This document shows, in pieces, positions 7,320 to 15,494 of a stretch of DNA of 27,604 bases. A model generated the notes under the pieces. That model saw nothing but the letters and a program-made list of their open reading frames with translations. It was not told where the DNA came from and ran no database searches. The position numbers and the translations under genes are program-made. Source of the DNA: an uncultured Anaerostipes sp. (GTDB lineage Bacteria > Bacillota > Clostridia > Lachnospirales > Lachnospiraceae); NCBI GenBank assembly GCA_900756035.1, contig CAAEIR010000221.1:1-27604 (forward strand), written 5' to 3'. The number at the start of each line of letters is the position of its first letter. Position 1 is the stretch's first letter.

Positions 7320-9069
7320 TAAGAAAAAAACGTTGCGCAGGATTTTAAGTTCTATGAAAGACTATCGCTTTTTGATTGCAGCATCGCTAGGTCTTGCATT
7401 GATGACAGTCATCCTTACTCTTTATGTGCCAATTCTTACGGGAAGGGGTGTGGATATGATTGTTGCCCGCGGACAGGTGGACTTTCCACGACTTTTCGAT
7501 GTGATCAAAAAGATTCTGGGATGTATGATAGTTACAGCGTTTTGTCAGTGGCTGATGAATCATATCAATAATAAAATTACTTATAAGATAGGAAAAGATT
7601 TGAGGATTCAGGCATTTGATCATATTCAGAGACTTCCGTTGTCTTATGTTGACCGCCATTCTTCCGGTGACTTGATCAGTAGAATTGTGACTGATATTGA
7701 TCAGTTTACAGACGGTTTGCTGCTTGGTTTTACCCAGTTATTTACCGGGGTAATCACGATTGTGGGAACCATTTGTTTTATGCTTGGAATTAATCTTTGG
7801 ATTACTCTGGTTGTTGTAATTTTAAGTCCGTTGTCTTTTTTGATTGCCGGATTTATTTCCAAAAGAAGTTTTTCCATGTTTCAGAAACAGTCATCAGCCA
7901 GGGGGCAGTTAACAGGATTTGTCAATGAAATGCTTGGCGGCCTCAAAGTAGTAAAAGCTTTTGATCGGGGAGAAACGGCGCAAAAAGAGTTTGATCAGAT
8001 GAACAGAGATTTGTCAGAATATTCTCTCAGGGCAACCTTTTATTCTTCGATTACCAATCCTGCCACCAGATTTATGTATTCCGGAATCTATGCCGGGGTA
8101 GCGATTGCGGGATGTATTTCGGTGATTATGGGAAGAATCTCAGTGGGGCAGTTGTCCAGTTTTTTGAGTTATACAAATCAATATACAAAACCCTTTAATG
8201 AGATTACAGGTGTCATTACAGAATTTCAAAATTCTCTGGCATCTGCGGCAAGAGTGTTTGAGCTGCTGGATGAAAAAGCTATGCCGCAGGATCAGCCGGA
8301 TGCAGCGGTTTTATCGGATGTAAAAGGAAAGGTAGATCTTGAACATGTGGATTTCTCTTATGTGCCGGAGGTTTTGTTGATTCGGGATTTCAATTTGCAT
8401 GTCAGACCCGGACAGCGAATAGCGATTGTCGGGCCAACGGGATGTGGAAAAACGACTTTGATTAATCTTTTGATGCGGTTTTACGATGTTAACGGCGGAG
8501 CAGTGAAAGTGGAGGACTTAGATATTCGGGATGTGACGAGACAGAGTTTAAGATCCGGCTATGGGATGGTACTTCAGGAAACATGGCTTAAGGCGGCAAC
8601 AATCCGGGAAAATATATCTTATGGAAAACCGGATGCGACAGAAGAAGAAATTATTCAGGCAGCAAAAGAGGCAAACGCTCATGGATTTATTTCCAGAATG
8701 CCGGAAGGGTATGATACGATGATTGCAGAAGGCGGCGGAAATTTATCTCAGGGTCAGAAACAGCTGCTATGTATTGCCAGAATTATGCTGAGTCGTCCGC
8801 CAATCCTGATTTTGGATGAGGCAACTTCATCGATTGATACGATGACAGAGATTCGAATTCAAAAGGCATTTGAAAAGATGATGAAGGGGAGAACCAGTTT
8901 TGTGGTGGCGCACCGTCTGTCAACCATCAGGAGTGCCGATGTGATTTTGGTTATGGAGGAAGGCCGCATTTTAGAACAGGGAACCCATGAAGAGCTGCTG
9001 AAAAAAGGCGGTGCCTATGCAAGGCTTTATCATAGTCAGTTTGAACCGATACAAGAAACACCTCTTTAA
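7309..9069 (+). CDS. ABC exporter half-transporter, subunit with the canonical ATP site
   Basis: The 586-residue partner of the preceding gene starts inside it at ATG 7309, 9 bases after GGAGG. It has six membrane segments and an ATPase domain. Walker A is GPTGCGKTT (375-383) and the signature is LSQGQ. Walker B carries the catalytic glutamate (D503-E504 in LILDEATSS) and the H-loop histidine is present (H535 in VVAHRLST). With the degenerate first subunit it should form one asymmetric heterodimer. The LSQGQ signature sits opposite the degenerate site, as in TM287/288. The CHR genes follow after 54 bases without a visible terminator, so they may be cotranscribed. Confidence 0.93.
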   Translation: MKSNKKKTLRRILSSMKDYRFLIAASLGLALMTVILTLYVPILTGRGVDMIVARGQVDFPRLFDVIKKILGCMIVTAFCQWLMNHINNKITYKIGKDLRIQAFDHIQRLPLSYVDRHSSGDLISRIVTDIDQFTDGLLLGFTQLFTGVITIVGTICFMLGINLWITLVVVILSPLSFLIAGFISKRSFSMFQKQSSARGQLTGFVNEMLGGLKVVKAFDRGETAQKEFDQMNRDLSEYSLRATFYSSITNPATRFMYSGIYAGVAIAGCISVIMGRISVGQLSSFLSYTNQYTKPFNEITGVITEFQNSLASAARVFELLDEKAMPQDQPDAAVLSDVKGKVDLEHVDFSYVPEVLLIRDFNLHVRPGQRIAIVGPTGCGKTTLINLLMRFYDVNGGAVKVEDLDIRDVTRQSLRSGYGMVLQETWLKAATIRENISYGKPDATEEEIIQAAKEANAHGFISRMPEGYDTMIAEGGGNLSQGQKQLLCIARIMLSRPPILILDEATSSIDTMTEIRIQKAFEKMMKGRTSFVVAHRLSTIRSADVILVMEEGRILEQGTHEELLKKGGAYARLYHSQFEPIQETPL

Positions 9070-9123
9070 ATTGCTAAGATATGGGAGTGGGTTGTGAAAG
9101 TTCGTTTGTAAAGGAGAAAAAGA

Positions 9124-9708
9124 ATGGAAAAGCAAAGGAAGAAGCGAAAAACATCCTTATGGTTTCGGTTGTTTTGGGCAACCTTTTCCTTGAGTGCATT
9201 TACCTTTGGCGGTGGGTATGTGATTATTACATTAATGAAGAAAAAGTTTGTCAATGAGTACCACTGGATCGAAGAAGATGAGATGTTGGATCTGGTAGCT
9301 ATCGCCCAGTCTGCTCCGGGGGCGATTGCGGTAAATGGCGCCATTGTGGCAGGGTATAAGCTTGCAAAAATGACAGGGGTTGTAATTTGTGTAATTGCTG
9401 CAGTGCTTCCTCCATTCCTGATTATTTCAATGATCTCATTTTTTTATGATGCGTTTCGTCAGAATCAGATTGTGGCATGGATGCTTTCCGGAATGCAGTC
9501 GGGAGTTGCAGCAGTGATTGTTTCTGTGGTCTATGAGATGATAGGATCTCTTATGCAAAAAGAGAAAAGAACGGAATCAACATTGATTTTGATTGTGGCA
9601 TTTGCAGCGAATGCCTGGCTGAAAATTAATGTAATCTACATTATACTTGCTTGTATTGGGATAGGATTGGTGAAATATAAGATTTTAGGCGGGGAGGTGG
9701 AAAAATAA
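9124..9708 (+). CDS. Chromate transporter-family protein, short form (first of a pair)
   Basis: The 194-residue membrane protein shows the CHR signature FTFGGGYVIITLM near residue 30 and the SAPGAIAVNG motif near residue 60, followed by hydrophobic segments. Short CHR proteins are made by adjacent gene pairs and work as a heteromeric chromate/sulfate-type carrier. The next gene is the second half; the stop and its start share one base (TAATG at 9706-9710). The ribosome binding site is AAAGGAG. The physiological substrate in an anaerobe is uncertain and need not be chromate. Confidence 0.85.
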   Translation: MEKQRKKRKTSLWFRLFWATFSLSAFTFGGGYVIITLMKKKFVNEYHWIEEDEMLDLVAIAQSAPGAIAVNGAIVAGYKLAKMTGVVICVIAAVLPPFLIISMISFFYDAFRQNQIVAWMLSGMQSGVAAVIVSVVYEMIGSLMQKEKRTESTLILIVAFAANAWLKINVIYIILACIGIGLVKYKILGGEVEK

Positions 9709-10262
9709 TGATTTTTCGTCTGTTTTTCAGTTTTTTTCAGATTGGATTATTAAGCTTTGGGGGAGGCTATGCGGCAATGCCAATGATTCAGCATCAGGTA
9801 GTGGAATTAAACCACTGGCTTTCCATGACAGAATTTACCGACCTTGTTACGATATCACAGATGACACCGGGGCCCATTGCCATCAATGCAGCAACTTTTG
9901 TGGGGATCAAAATCGCAGGCCCTTTCGGCGCGGCAGCGGCGACTGCAGGATGTGTTCTTCCGTCTTGTATCATTGTAACGGTGATTGCATGGTTTTATCT
10001 GCGATATCGTCAGATGGCAGGACTTCAGATCGTTTTAAATACACTTCGTCCGGCGGTTATTGCTCTGATTGCTGTATCGGCAGTTACAATTCTTGCCCAA
10101 TCTCTGTTTGGAGGGGCATCTATGTCATGGGAGAATTTTCATATTGGTCAGGCTCTCATTTTTCTGATTTGTCTTTATCTTCTGATAAAAAAGCAAAAAA
10201 ATCCTATTTTTGTTATGGTTCTGGCAGGTGTTTTAAATACGGTTGGACATGTTCTTTTTTAA
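9708..10262 (+). CDS. Chromate transporter-family protein, short form (second of a pair)
   Basis: This is the 184-residue partner of the preceding gene. It has the same signature, LLSFGGGYAAMPMI near residue 15 and MTPGPIAINAATFVG near residue 60, and four or more further hydrophobic segments. A GGGGAGGTGG ribosome binding site lies just upstream, inside the first gene. The paired order and one-base overlap are typical of two-gene CHR systems. A terminator-like hairpin begins within its last codons. Confidence 0.85.
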   Translation: MIFRLFFSFFQIGLLSFGGGYAAMPMIQHQVVELNHWLSMTEFTDLVTISQMTPGPIAINAATFVGIKIAGPFGAAAATAGCVLPSCIIVTVIAWFYLRYRQMAGLQIVLNTLRPAVIALIAVSAVTILAQSLFGGASMSWENFHIGQALIFLICLYLLIKKQKNPIFVMVLAGVLNTVGHVLF

Positions 10263-10286
10263 AGAACCATTTTTTTAAAAGAACAT
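10249..10286. terminator. Hairpin after the CHR pair
   Basis: ATGTTCTTTT (10249-10258) is perfectly repeated in inverse as AAAAGAACAT (10277-10286), with T-runs inside the loop. It may end the exporter/CHR operon. Its right arm overlaps the candidate sigma-K promoter of dpaA. Confidence 0.5.
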
Positions 10287-10292
10287 ATACTA
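10265..10292 (+). promoter_or_regulatory. Sigma-K-like (mother-cell) promoter of dpaA
   Basis: AACC (10265-10268) and CATATACTA (10284-10292) are 15 bases apart. They match the Bacillus sigma-K elements mACm and CATAnnnTA. Dipicolinate synthase is a known sigma-K target in Bacillus subtilis, so position and function agree. Transcription from here would begin near 10299, which favours the downstream dpaA start at 10326. Confidence 0.5.
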
Positions 10293-10325
10293 TGAAAAGA
10301 ATGTATGAGAGGAAATCATTCTGTA

Positions 10326-11204
10326 ATGTATGATTTTGCAGTGATTGGCGGTGACCGTCGTCAGGTATATCTGGCAAATTATTTAAGAAACCGAAGATAT
10401 CGGGTACTTGTTTATGGAACTGAAGAACAGGACTTGGATCGGGAATGCAAACGGGCAGAATCCCTTTTAGATGCAGTCACATCCGCAGACTGTGTCATTG
10501 GTCCGGTGGTTTTTTCAAAGGATGGAAAACAGATTGTGTCCAAGCAGAAAAAGTGTCCGATGAAGGTCGGGGAACTGCTGGGAGCCATGAAGCGTGGGCA
10601 GAGCCTTTTTGGAGGATGTATTCCCCGGGAGGTTCAAAAAATTTGTGATGACAAGGAGATTTTTCTCTATGATTTTATGAGCATGGATGACGTGGCGATT
10701 TACAATGCGATTGCAACAGCAGAAGGAGCGGTTGTAAAGGCCATGGAATTAAAACCCGTGAATCTTCATGGAAGCCGCTGTCTGATTCTTGGGTACGGAA
10801 GATGTGCCAGGGTTTTGGCAGCTAAATTAAAAGGATTAAATACCAGAGTTTCTATTTGTGCCAGAAGAGAAGCGGCAAGAAGTCAGGGAGAGGCAGACGG
10901 ATTTGACAGCATGGATTTTCAGACTCTGGCAAGACAGATTCCCCAGTTTGATTATATTTTTAATACCGTTCCGGCAGTGATTCTAAAAGAGGATCTCTTA
11001 AAGCGGGTATCGAAAGAGGCATGTATCGTAGATATTGCTTCCATGCCAGGGGGTGTAGACTGGGAGGCAGCAAGAGAACTGGAAATATGTGCCTATCTTT
11101 GTCCGAGTCTTCCGGGAATCTATGCGCCAAAATCTTCCGGAATCAGGCTGGCAGAAAAAGTGTTGGAATTAAAGGGGAGGGATCAGAATGAAGTTGGAAA
11201 ATAA
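10326..11204 (+). CDS. dpaA: Dipicolinate synthase subunit A
   Basis: With DpaB this enzyme makes dipicolinic acid in the mother cell; the acid then fills the spore core with calcium. The 292-residue protein begins YDFAVIGGDRRQVYLA, a dinucleotide-binding start typical of SpoVFA/DpaA. A second Rossmann motif, LILGYGRCARVLAAKL, lies in the middle. The C-terminal PSLPGIYAPKSSGI segment is also characteristic. An ATG at 10305 would add 7 residues, but it has almost no ribosome binding site and would lie only about 6 bases from the predicted transcript start. The chosen ATG has GAGAGGA 12 bases upstream, slightly far. The gene overlaps dpaB by 17 bases. Confidence 0.9.
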   Translation: MYDFAVIGGDRRQVYLANYLRNRRYRVLVYGTEEQDLDRECKRAESLLDAVTSADCVIGPVVFSKDGKQIVSKQKKCPMKVGELLGAMKRGQSLFGGCIPREVQKICDDKEIFLYDFMSMDDVAIYNAIATAEGAVVKAMELKPVNLHGSRCLILGYGRCARVLAAKLKGLNTRVSICARREAARSQGEADGFDSMDFQTLARQIPQFDYIFNTVPAVILKEDLLKRVSKEACIVDIASMPGGVDWEAARELEICAYLCPSLPGIYAPKSSGIRLAEKVLELKGRDQNEVGK

Positions 11205-11778
11205 GCGGATCGGTGTGGGGGTGACCGGGTCTTTTTGTACCTTTGAGAAAGCATTTTGGCAGATGGAGCAGCTCTTAGAAGAAGGAGCGGTAGTTCACAC
11301 CATCTTTTCGAATGCGGCGCAGACGATCAACAGCCGTTTTGGAAGGGCAGAGGATTTTTTGAGAAGAGCAGAGGAGATGACAGGTCATGAGCCGATGAAA
11401 ACGATTCAGGCAGCGGAAGTTATCGGGCCGACAGGCTGTCTTGACGTTTTGGTTCTCCTTCCCTGTACCGGAAATACTATGGCAAAACTTGCCAGCGGAA
11501 TTACGGATACTCCGGTTTTAATGGCGGCGAAAGCGCAGCTTCGGAATAAAAAGCCGGTGGTGATTGCGCTCTCAACCAATGACGCATTAGGTATGAATCT
11601 TAAGAATATCGGGCATCTTTTAAATCATAAGTACATTTACTTTGTGCCTTTTGGGCAGGATGATCCGGGGAAAAAGCCAAATTCCATGGTTGCTCACACA
11701 GACCTTCTGATTCCTGTTATTTTAGAGGCAATGGAAGGAAAGCAGTATCAGCCGATGATTTGGAATCGAGTAGAATGA
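11188..11778 (+). CDS. dpaB: Dipicolinate synthase subunit B (flavoprotein)
   Basis: The 196-residue protein belongs to the flavoprotein family of SpoVFB/DpaB. It has VGVTGSFCTFEKAF near the N-terminus, the central PCTGNTMAKLASGITDTPVLMAAKA stretch, and LSTNDALGMNLKNIGHLLN downstream. It works as the second subunit of dipicolinate synthase, using the lysine-pathway intermediate dihydroxydipicolinate made by DapA. It starts inside dpaA with a GGGGAGGG ribosome binding site. Its presence marks the host as a spore former that uses the SpoVF route rather than the EtfA route of some clostridia. Confidence 0.92.
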   Translation: MKLENKRIGVGVTGSFCTFEKAFWQMEQLLEEGAVVHTIFSNAAQTINSRFGRAEDFLRRAEEMTGHEPMKTIQAAEVIGPTGCLDVLVLLPCTGNTMAKLASGITDTPVLMAAKAQLRNKKPVVIALSTNDALGMNLKNIGHLLNHKYIYFVPFGQDDPGKKPNSMVAHTDLLIPVILEAMEGKQYQPMIWNRVE

Positions 11779-11790
11779 GAGGAATTGAAT

Positions 11791-13644
11791 ATGTGTGGAA
11801 TTGCAGGCTTTATAAACCCCGATGGACAGTATAAGCTCTCTCGGGAGAGGTGGGAAGATGTTTTAAATCAAATGAATGAGTCACAGAAACACCGTGGACC
11901 GGATGATCAGGGAACCTATTTAGAAGACCGCTGTGGTCTGGCACATGTAAGGCTGTCAATTCTGGATTTAGAGAGAGGACATCAGCCTATAATCCGGCAG
12001 AAGGATCACGGGGAATGTGCCATTTTGCTAAATGGAGAAATCTATAATATGAAAGTACTGAGGAAACAGCTTCGAAAAAAGGGAGCAGAATTTAAAACAA
12101 ACAGTGATACGGAAGTGGTTCTGGTTGGGTATATGCGATACGGAATGTCGTTTGTAGATCGGTTAAACGGGATTTTTTCAATCGCAATCTGGGACGGCGC
12201 CTTGGGAAAACTGTTTTTGATCAGGGATCGTCTGGGCGTTAAACCGCTGTTTTATGCCCAAATCAGAGATACTCTTGTCTTTTCTTCTGAGATGAAAGGG
12301 CTGTTTTGTTATCCGGGAATCAATCCGGTGATTGATAGGGAAGGAATTGCAGAAATTTTCGGACTGGGGCCGGCAAAATCCTATGGCAAGGGTGTATTTA
12401 AAGGCGTTTTGGAAGTATTGCCGGGGCATTTTCTCGAAGTTGGGCCAGAGGGAGTAAAAGATCACAGCTATTGGAGTCTTGAGGCCAGGGAGCACACAGA
12501 TTCTGTGAATGATACCATTGAAAAAACGTCATGGCTAATTCACGATGCCGTGAAGCTTGAGATGCTTTCGGATATTCCCATCAGCACATTTTTATCCGGA
12601 GGTGTAGACAGCAGTCTTGTTACGGCAATTTGTGCAAAAGAACTTGGCAAAGAGGGGAAACAGTTAAATACGTTTTCCTTTGACTTTTGGAATAATCATG
12701 AATATTTTAAGGCAAATGCTTTTCAGCCGTCAGAGGATCGGCCCTGGGTAGACCGAATGGCAGCCTATGCGGGAACGAATCACCGATATCTGGAATGTAA
12801 AAATACAGAACTGGTTTCCTATCTGTACAAAGCAGTGGATGCCAGAGATCTTCCCTGTATGGCAGATGTAGAATCCTCAATGCTGTATTTTTGTTCTAAA
12901 GTTGTAGATTATAATAAAGTAACTTTGACCGGGGAATGTGCAGATGAGATTTTTGGAGGATATCCCTGGTTTCATAAACAGGAATGTTTTCAGGCAGATA
13001 ATTTTCCGTGGTCTATGGATATGGAGCCCCGGAAAGCATTGTTGAAAGATGATCTTTTGGAGAAAGTTGATTTGGAATCCTACTCCAGAGCGGCATATAG
13101 AAAAACCATCGGTGAGACACCGGCTCTATATGGAGAAGATCGTACAGAGGCCAGAAGAAGGGAAATCTCATATTTGAATCTTCGATGGTTTATGGTGACA
13201 CTGCTGGATCGTATGGATCGAACCAGCATGCATTCCGGTCTGGAAGCGAGAGTCCCCTTTGCCGATCACCGTATCGTAGAGTATCTTTATAACGTACCGT
13301 GGGAGATAAAGTGTCACGGAGGGACGGTAAAAGGATTGTTAAGAGCGGCGGGAAGAGAAGATCTTCCACAGGAGGTTCTTTATCGGAAAAAGAGTCCGTA
13401 TCCAAAAACTTATGATCCCGCTTATGAGAAGATTCTGGGAGGAGAGCTGTTAAGGGTGATGGCAGATAAAAGCGCACCGATCAGAGAATTGATTGATCTT
13501 GAAAAGCTGACCAGATTTTTAGATAGTCCGAAAGACTATGGAAAGCCGTGGTATGGTCAGCTGATGGCAGGTCCCCAGATGATAGCATTTCTTTTGCAGG
13601 TTAATTACTGGCTGGATACCTATAAGATTACTCTGGAATTATAG
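11791..13644 (+). CDS. asnB: Asparagine synthase (glutamine-hydrolysing)
   Basis: AsnB makes asparagine from aspartate, ATP and glutamine. The 617-residue protein has the N-terminal glutaminase domain starting MCGIAGF, where Cys2 is the nucleophile; this fixes the start at ATG 11791 rather than a TTG at 11785. The synthetase domain carries the ATP-binding SGGVDSS loop (269-275). GECADEIFGGYPWF and LLDRMDRTSMHSGLEARVPF follow as expected. GAGAGGAA is the ribosome binding site. It lies 12 bases after dpaB and may be cotranscribed with it, which would put asparagine synthesis under sporulation control. Bacillus AsnO is a sporulation-linked precedent. It ends 4 bases before the convergent AEC gene, with no terminator between them. 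Confidence 0.95.
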   Translation: MCGIAGFINPDGQYKLSRERWEDVLNQMNESQKHRGPDDQGTYLEDRCGLAHVRLSILDLERGHQPIIRQKDHGECAILLNGEIYNMKVLRKQLRKKGAEFKTNSDTEVVLVGYMRYGMSFVDRLNGIFSIAIWDGALGKLFLIRDRLGVKPLFYAQIRDTLVFSSEMKGLFCYPGINPVIDREGIAEIFGLGPAKSYGKGVFKGVLEVLPGHFLEVGPEGVKDHSYWSLEAREHTDSVNDTIEKTSWLIHDAVKLEMLSDIPISTFLSGGVDSSLVTAICAKELGKEGKQLNTFSFDFWNNHEYFKANAFQPSEDRPWVDRMAAYAGTNHRYLECKNTELVSYLYKAVDARDLPCMADVESSMLYFCSKVVDYNKVTLTGECADEIFGGYPWFHKQECFQADNFPWSMDMEPRKALLKDDLLEKVDLESYSRAAYRKTIGETPALYGEDRTEARRREISYLNLRWFMVTLLDRMDRTSMHSGLEARVPFADHRIVEYLYNVPWEIKCHGGTVKGLLRAAGREDLPQEVLYRKKSPYPKTYDPAYEKILGGELLRVMADKSAPIRELIDLEKLTRFLDSPKDYGKPWYGQLMAGPQMIAFLLQVNYWLDTYKITLEL

Positions 13645-13648
13645 AAAC

Positions 13649-14593
13649 TCAGACCAGTGCAAAATATTTTAGAAGGTAGAGCCATGCAGTCAGGGTGAAG
13701 GCACTGAACATGGTTGTCAACATGACAACACTGGAAGACAGAGTTCCCTCATGTCCCATGTTCTTTGCCATAACGAAGCTGCTGACTGTGGTGGCAGAAC
13801 CAAGCATAATAAGGATTGCGATTAATTTATCTCTTCGAAAGCCCAGAGAAACTGCCAGAGGAAGAAAGACAGAACAAAGTCCGACCAGTTTGATAAAGGA
13901 TGCGGCGATCGCCGGTTTTACTTTGGCAAAAGCTTTTTTTAGATCAAAGGAGGCTCCCATCGCCATCAGTCCCATAGGAGTTGCCACATTTGCAATATTT
14001 GAGACAACTTTTCCCATAATCCGAGGCATAGGAATTTGCAGAGCAGACCATAAAAGTCCTGCGGCAATTCCAATCAGAATCGGGTTGGTAATGATTCCTT
14101 TCAGCGTTTTTTTGAAAACACTTCGATCAATTTTGGCTTGTTTCGGCTGGAAAAAGGACAAGACAAGGACTGCCATCATATTGTAAAGAGGGACGCTTCC
14201 GATAATCATCAAAGGCGCCATGCCCGCATTTCCGTAAATATTTTGAATCAGCGCAATTCCAAGAAGAGCCGCACTGCTTCGGTAGGATGCCTGAATAAAT
14301 TCTCCGCGGATCGAGCGGTCCTGCAAAAGACAGGATAGGACGGCGGACAACAGGATACTGATCAGTGTCACAACAAAGCAAAAGAGGACAAAGCGCAGAT
14401 CCCATACTTTTGAGAAGTCAACCGTTGCCAGATCCTCAAAGACGAGAACCGGAAGAGGAACCAGGAATACAAATTTATTCATTTTGGATGCAAAAATTTC
14501 GTCGATCCATCCCAGTTTTCGGAAAAGAAGGCCGAGCAGCATCATAAGAAATACCGGAACGGTAGCGTTTAAACTAAAAATTAAATGATTCAT
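13649..14593 (-). CDS. AEC-family (auxin efflux carrier-like) transporter
   Basis: The 314-residue membrane protein has about ten hydrophobic segments and the AEC hallmarks: an N-terminal NATVPVFLMMLLGLLFRKLGWI helix pair, GIITNPILIGIAAGLL in the middle and VATPMGLMAMGASFDL in the second half. Bacterial members carry small organic acids such as malate, but the substrate cannot be read here. The start is ATG 14593, 6 bases after AGAAGGTG; a longer frame reaching 14695 runs into the promoter region and lacks a ribosome binding site. The gene is convergent with asnB and divergent from the MoxR remnant. Confidence 0.87.
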   Translation of the reverse strand: MNHLIFSLNATVPVFLMMLLGLLFRKLGWIDEIFASKMNKFVFLVPLPVLVFEDLATVDFSKVWDLRFVLFCFVVTLISILLSAVLSCLLQDRSIRGEFIQASYRSSAALLGIALIQNIYGNAGMAPLMIIGSVPLYNMMAVLVLSFFQPKQAKIDRSVFKKTLKGIITNPILIGIAAGLLWSALQIPMPRIMGKVVSNIANVATPMGLMAMGASFDLKKAFAKVKPAIAASFIKLVGLCSVFLPLAVSLGFRRDKLIAILIMLGSATTVSSFVMAKNMGHEGTLSSSVVMLTTMFSAFTLTAWLYLLKYFALV

Positions 14594-14662
14594 AAAATTA
14601 CACCTTCTGTTAATGATTTTAAAGATTATTATAACGGATATTCGGTAGAGTGGCAAATTTCC

Positions 14663-14691
14663 TTGACAATACTTTTTTAAATTGTAATGAT
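14663..14691 (+). promoter_or_regulatory. Promoter of the broken moxR/vwa operon
   Basis: A consensus -35 TTGACA (14663-14668) is followed after 17 bases by AATGAT (14686-14691). The -10 region is covered by the dyad TTGTA-ATGA-TACAA (14682-14695). Confidence 0.55.
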
Positions 14692-14721
14692 ACAAATAAT
14701 TAGCATGCTAAATATTGTATC
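14682..14721. promoter_or_regulatory. Clustered dyads, candidate MarR/SlyA-type operator
   Basis: Three related elements overlap: TTGTA-ATGA-TACAA (14682-14695), the perfect 12-base palindrome TTAGCATGCTAA (14700-14711), and GATACAA/TTGTATC arms (14689-14695 and 14715-14721) flanking it. The palindrome differs by one base from the SlyA site TTAGCAAGCTAA. No regulator gene lies nearby, so the protein is unknown. Confidence 0.45.
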
Positions 14722-14748
14722 GGGCAATCAAAAACGAAAGGGGATAAA

Positions 14749-15494
14749 ATGATAAAGTTTGAAGATACTAATCAGTACGTGGCATCAGAAGAGCTGATGC
14801 GCAGCGTTAATATTGCAGAGGCATTAAAAAAACCACTGTTAGTAAAAGGAGAGCCGGGAACGGGAAAGACCATGCTTGCAAAAGCAGTCAGTGAGGCGCT
14901 TGGAAAAGAACTGATTATCTGGAATATAAAATCTACTACAAAAGCGCAGGATGGGTTATATGTCTATGATACAGTGCAGCGTCTTTATGACAGCCAGTTT
15001 GGAGGAGATCATGTCGATGATATCCGTCATTACATTAAATATGGGAAATTAGGAGAAGCTTTCTTAAAGGAAGAACAGGTGATTTTATTAATTGATGAAA
15101 TTGATAAAGCAGATTTAGAGTTCCCCAATGATCTGTTGTGGAACTTGATCAGATGGAATTTTATATCCTGGAAACAAAAGAAACCGTAAAGGCTAAAATA
15201 CGTCCGATGGTGATCATTACCTCGAATGCGGAAAAGGAACTCCCGGATGCTTTTTTGCGGCGGTGCATTTTCCATTATATTGACTTTCCGGACAAAGAGA
15301 TGATGAAGCAGATTATTTACGCACACTATCCGGACTTAGATAGTGAACTGATAAGGTATGTTTTGGAAACCTTTTATATGATTCGTGGATTGGACGATAT
15401 TGAGAAAAAGCCAAGCACTTCGGAAGTTTTGGATTGGATACAGGCGCTTCAAATCGGCGGGATTCCGGTAGAGAAAATAGCAGAGAAAATTTAA
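14749..15494 (+). pseudogene. MoxR-family AAA+ ATPase, frameshifted and C-terminally truncated
   Basis: The first frame (14749-15189) encodes Walker A GEPGTGKT (residues 34-41) and Walker B LLIDEID (113-119). At DLLW (about 15139-15141) the homology jumps to the +1 frame, which continues ELDQMEF, then IITSNAEKELPDAFLRRC (sensor 1 and arginine finger) down to 15494. One missing G in a TGG-GAA context explains the shift, so it could be a sequencing error in a G run or a real mutation. Separately the protein ends at GGIPVEKIAEKI-stop, lacking the C-terminal PFLG-type tail of the family. MoxR ATPases remodel partners together with VWA proteins, and the next gene is such a protein. The ribosome binding site is AAAGGGG. 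Confidence 0.8.

Noticed and set aside
13695..14186. 163-codon plus-strand frame within the AEC gene
   Set aside because: It is the reverse complement of a clear membrane transporter and has no ribosome binding site or domain.
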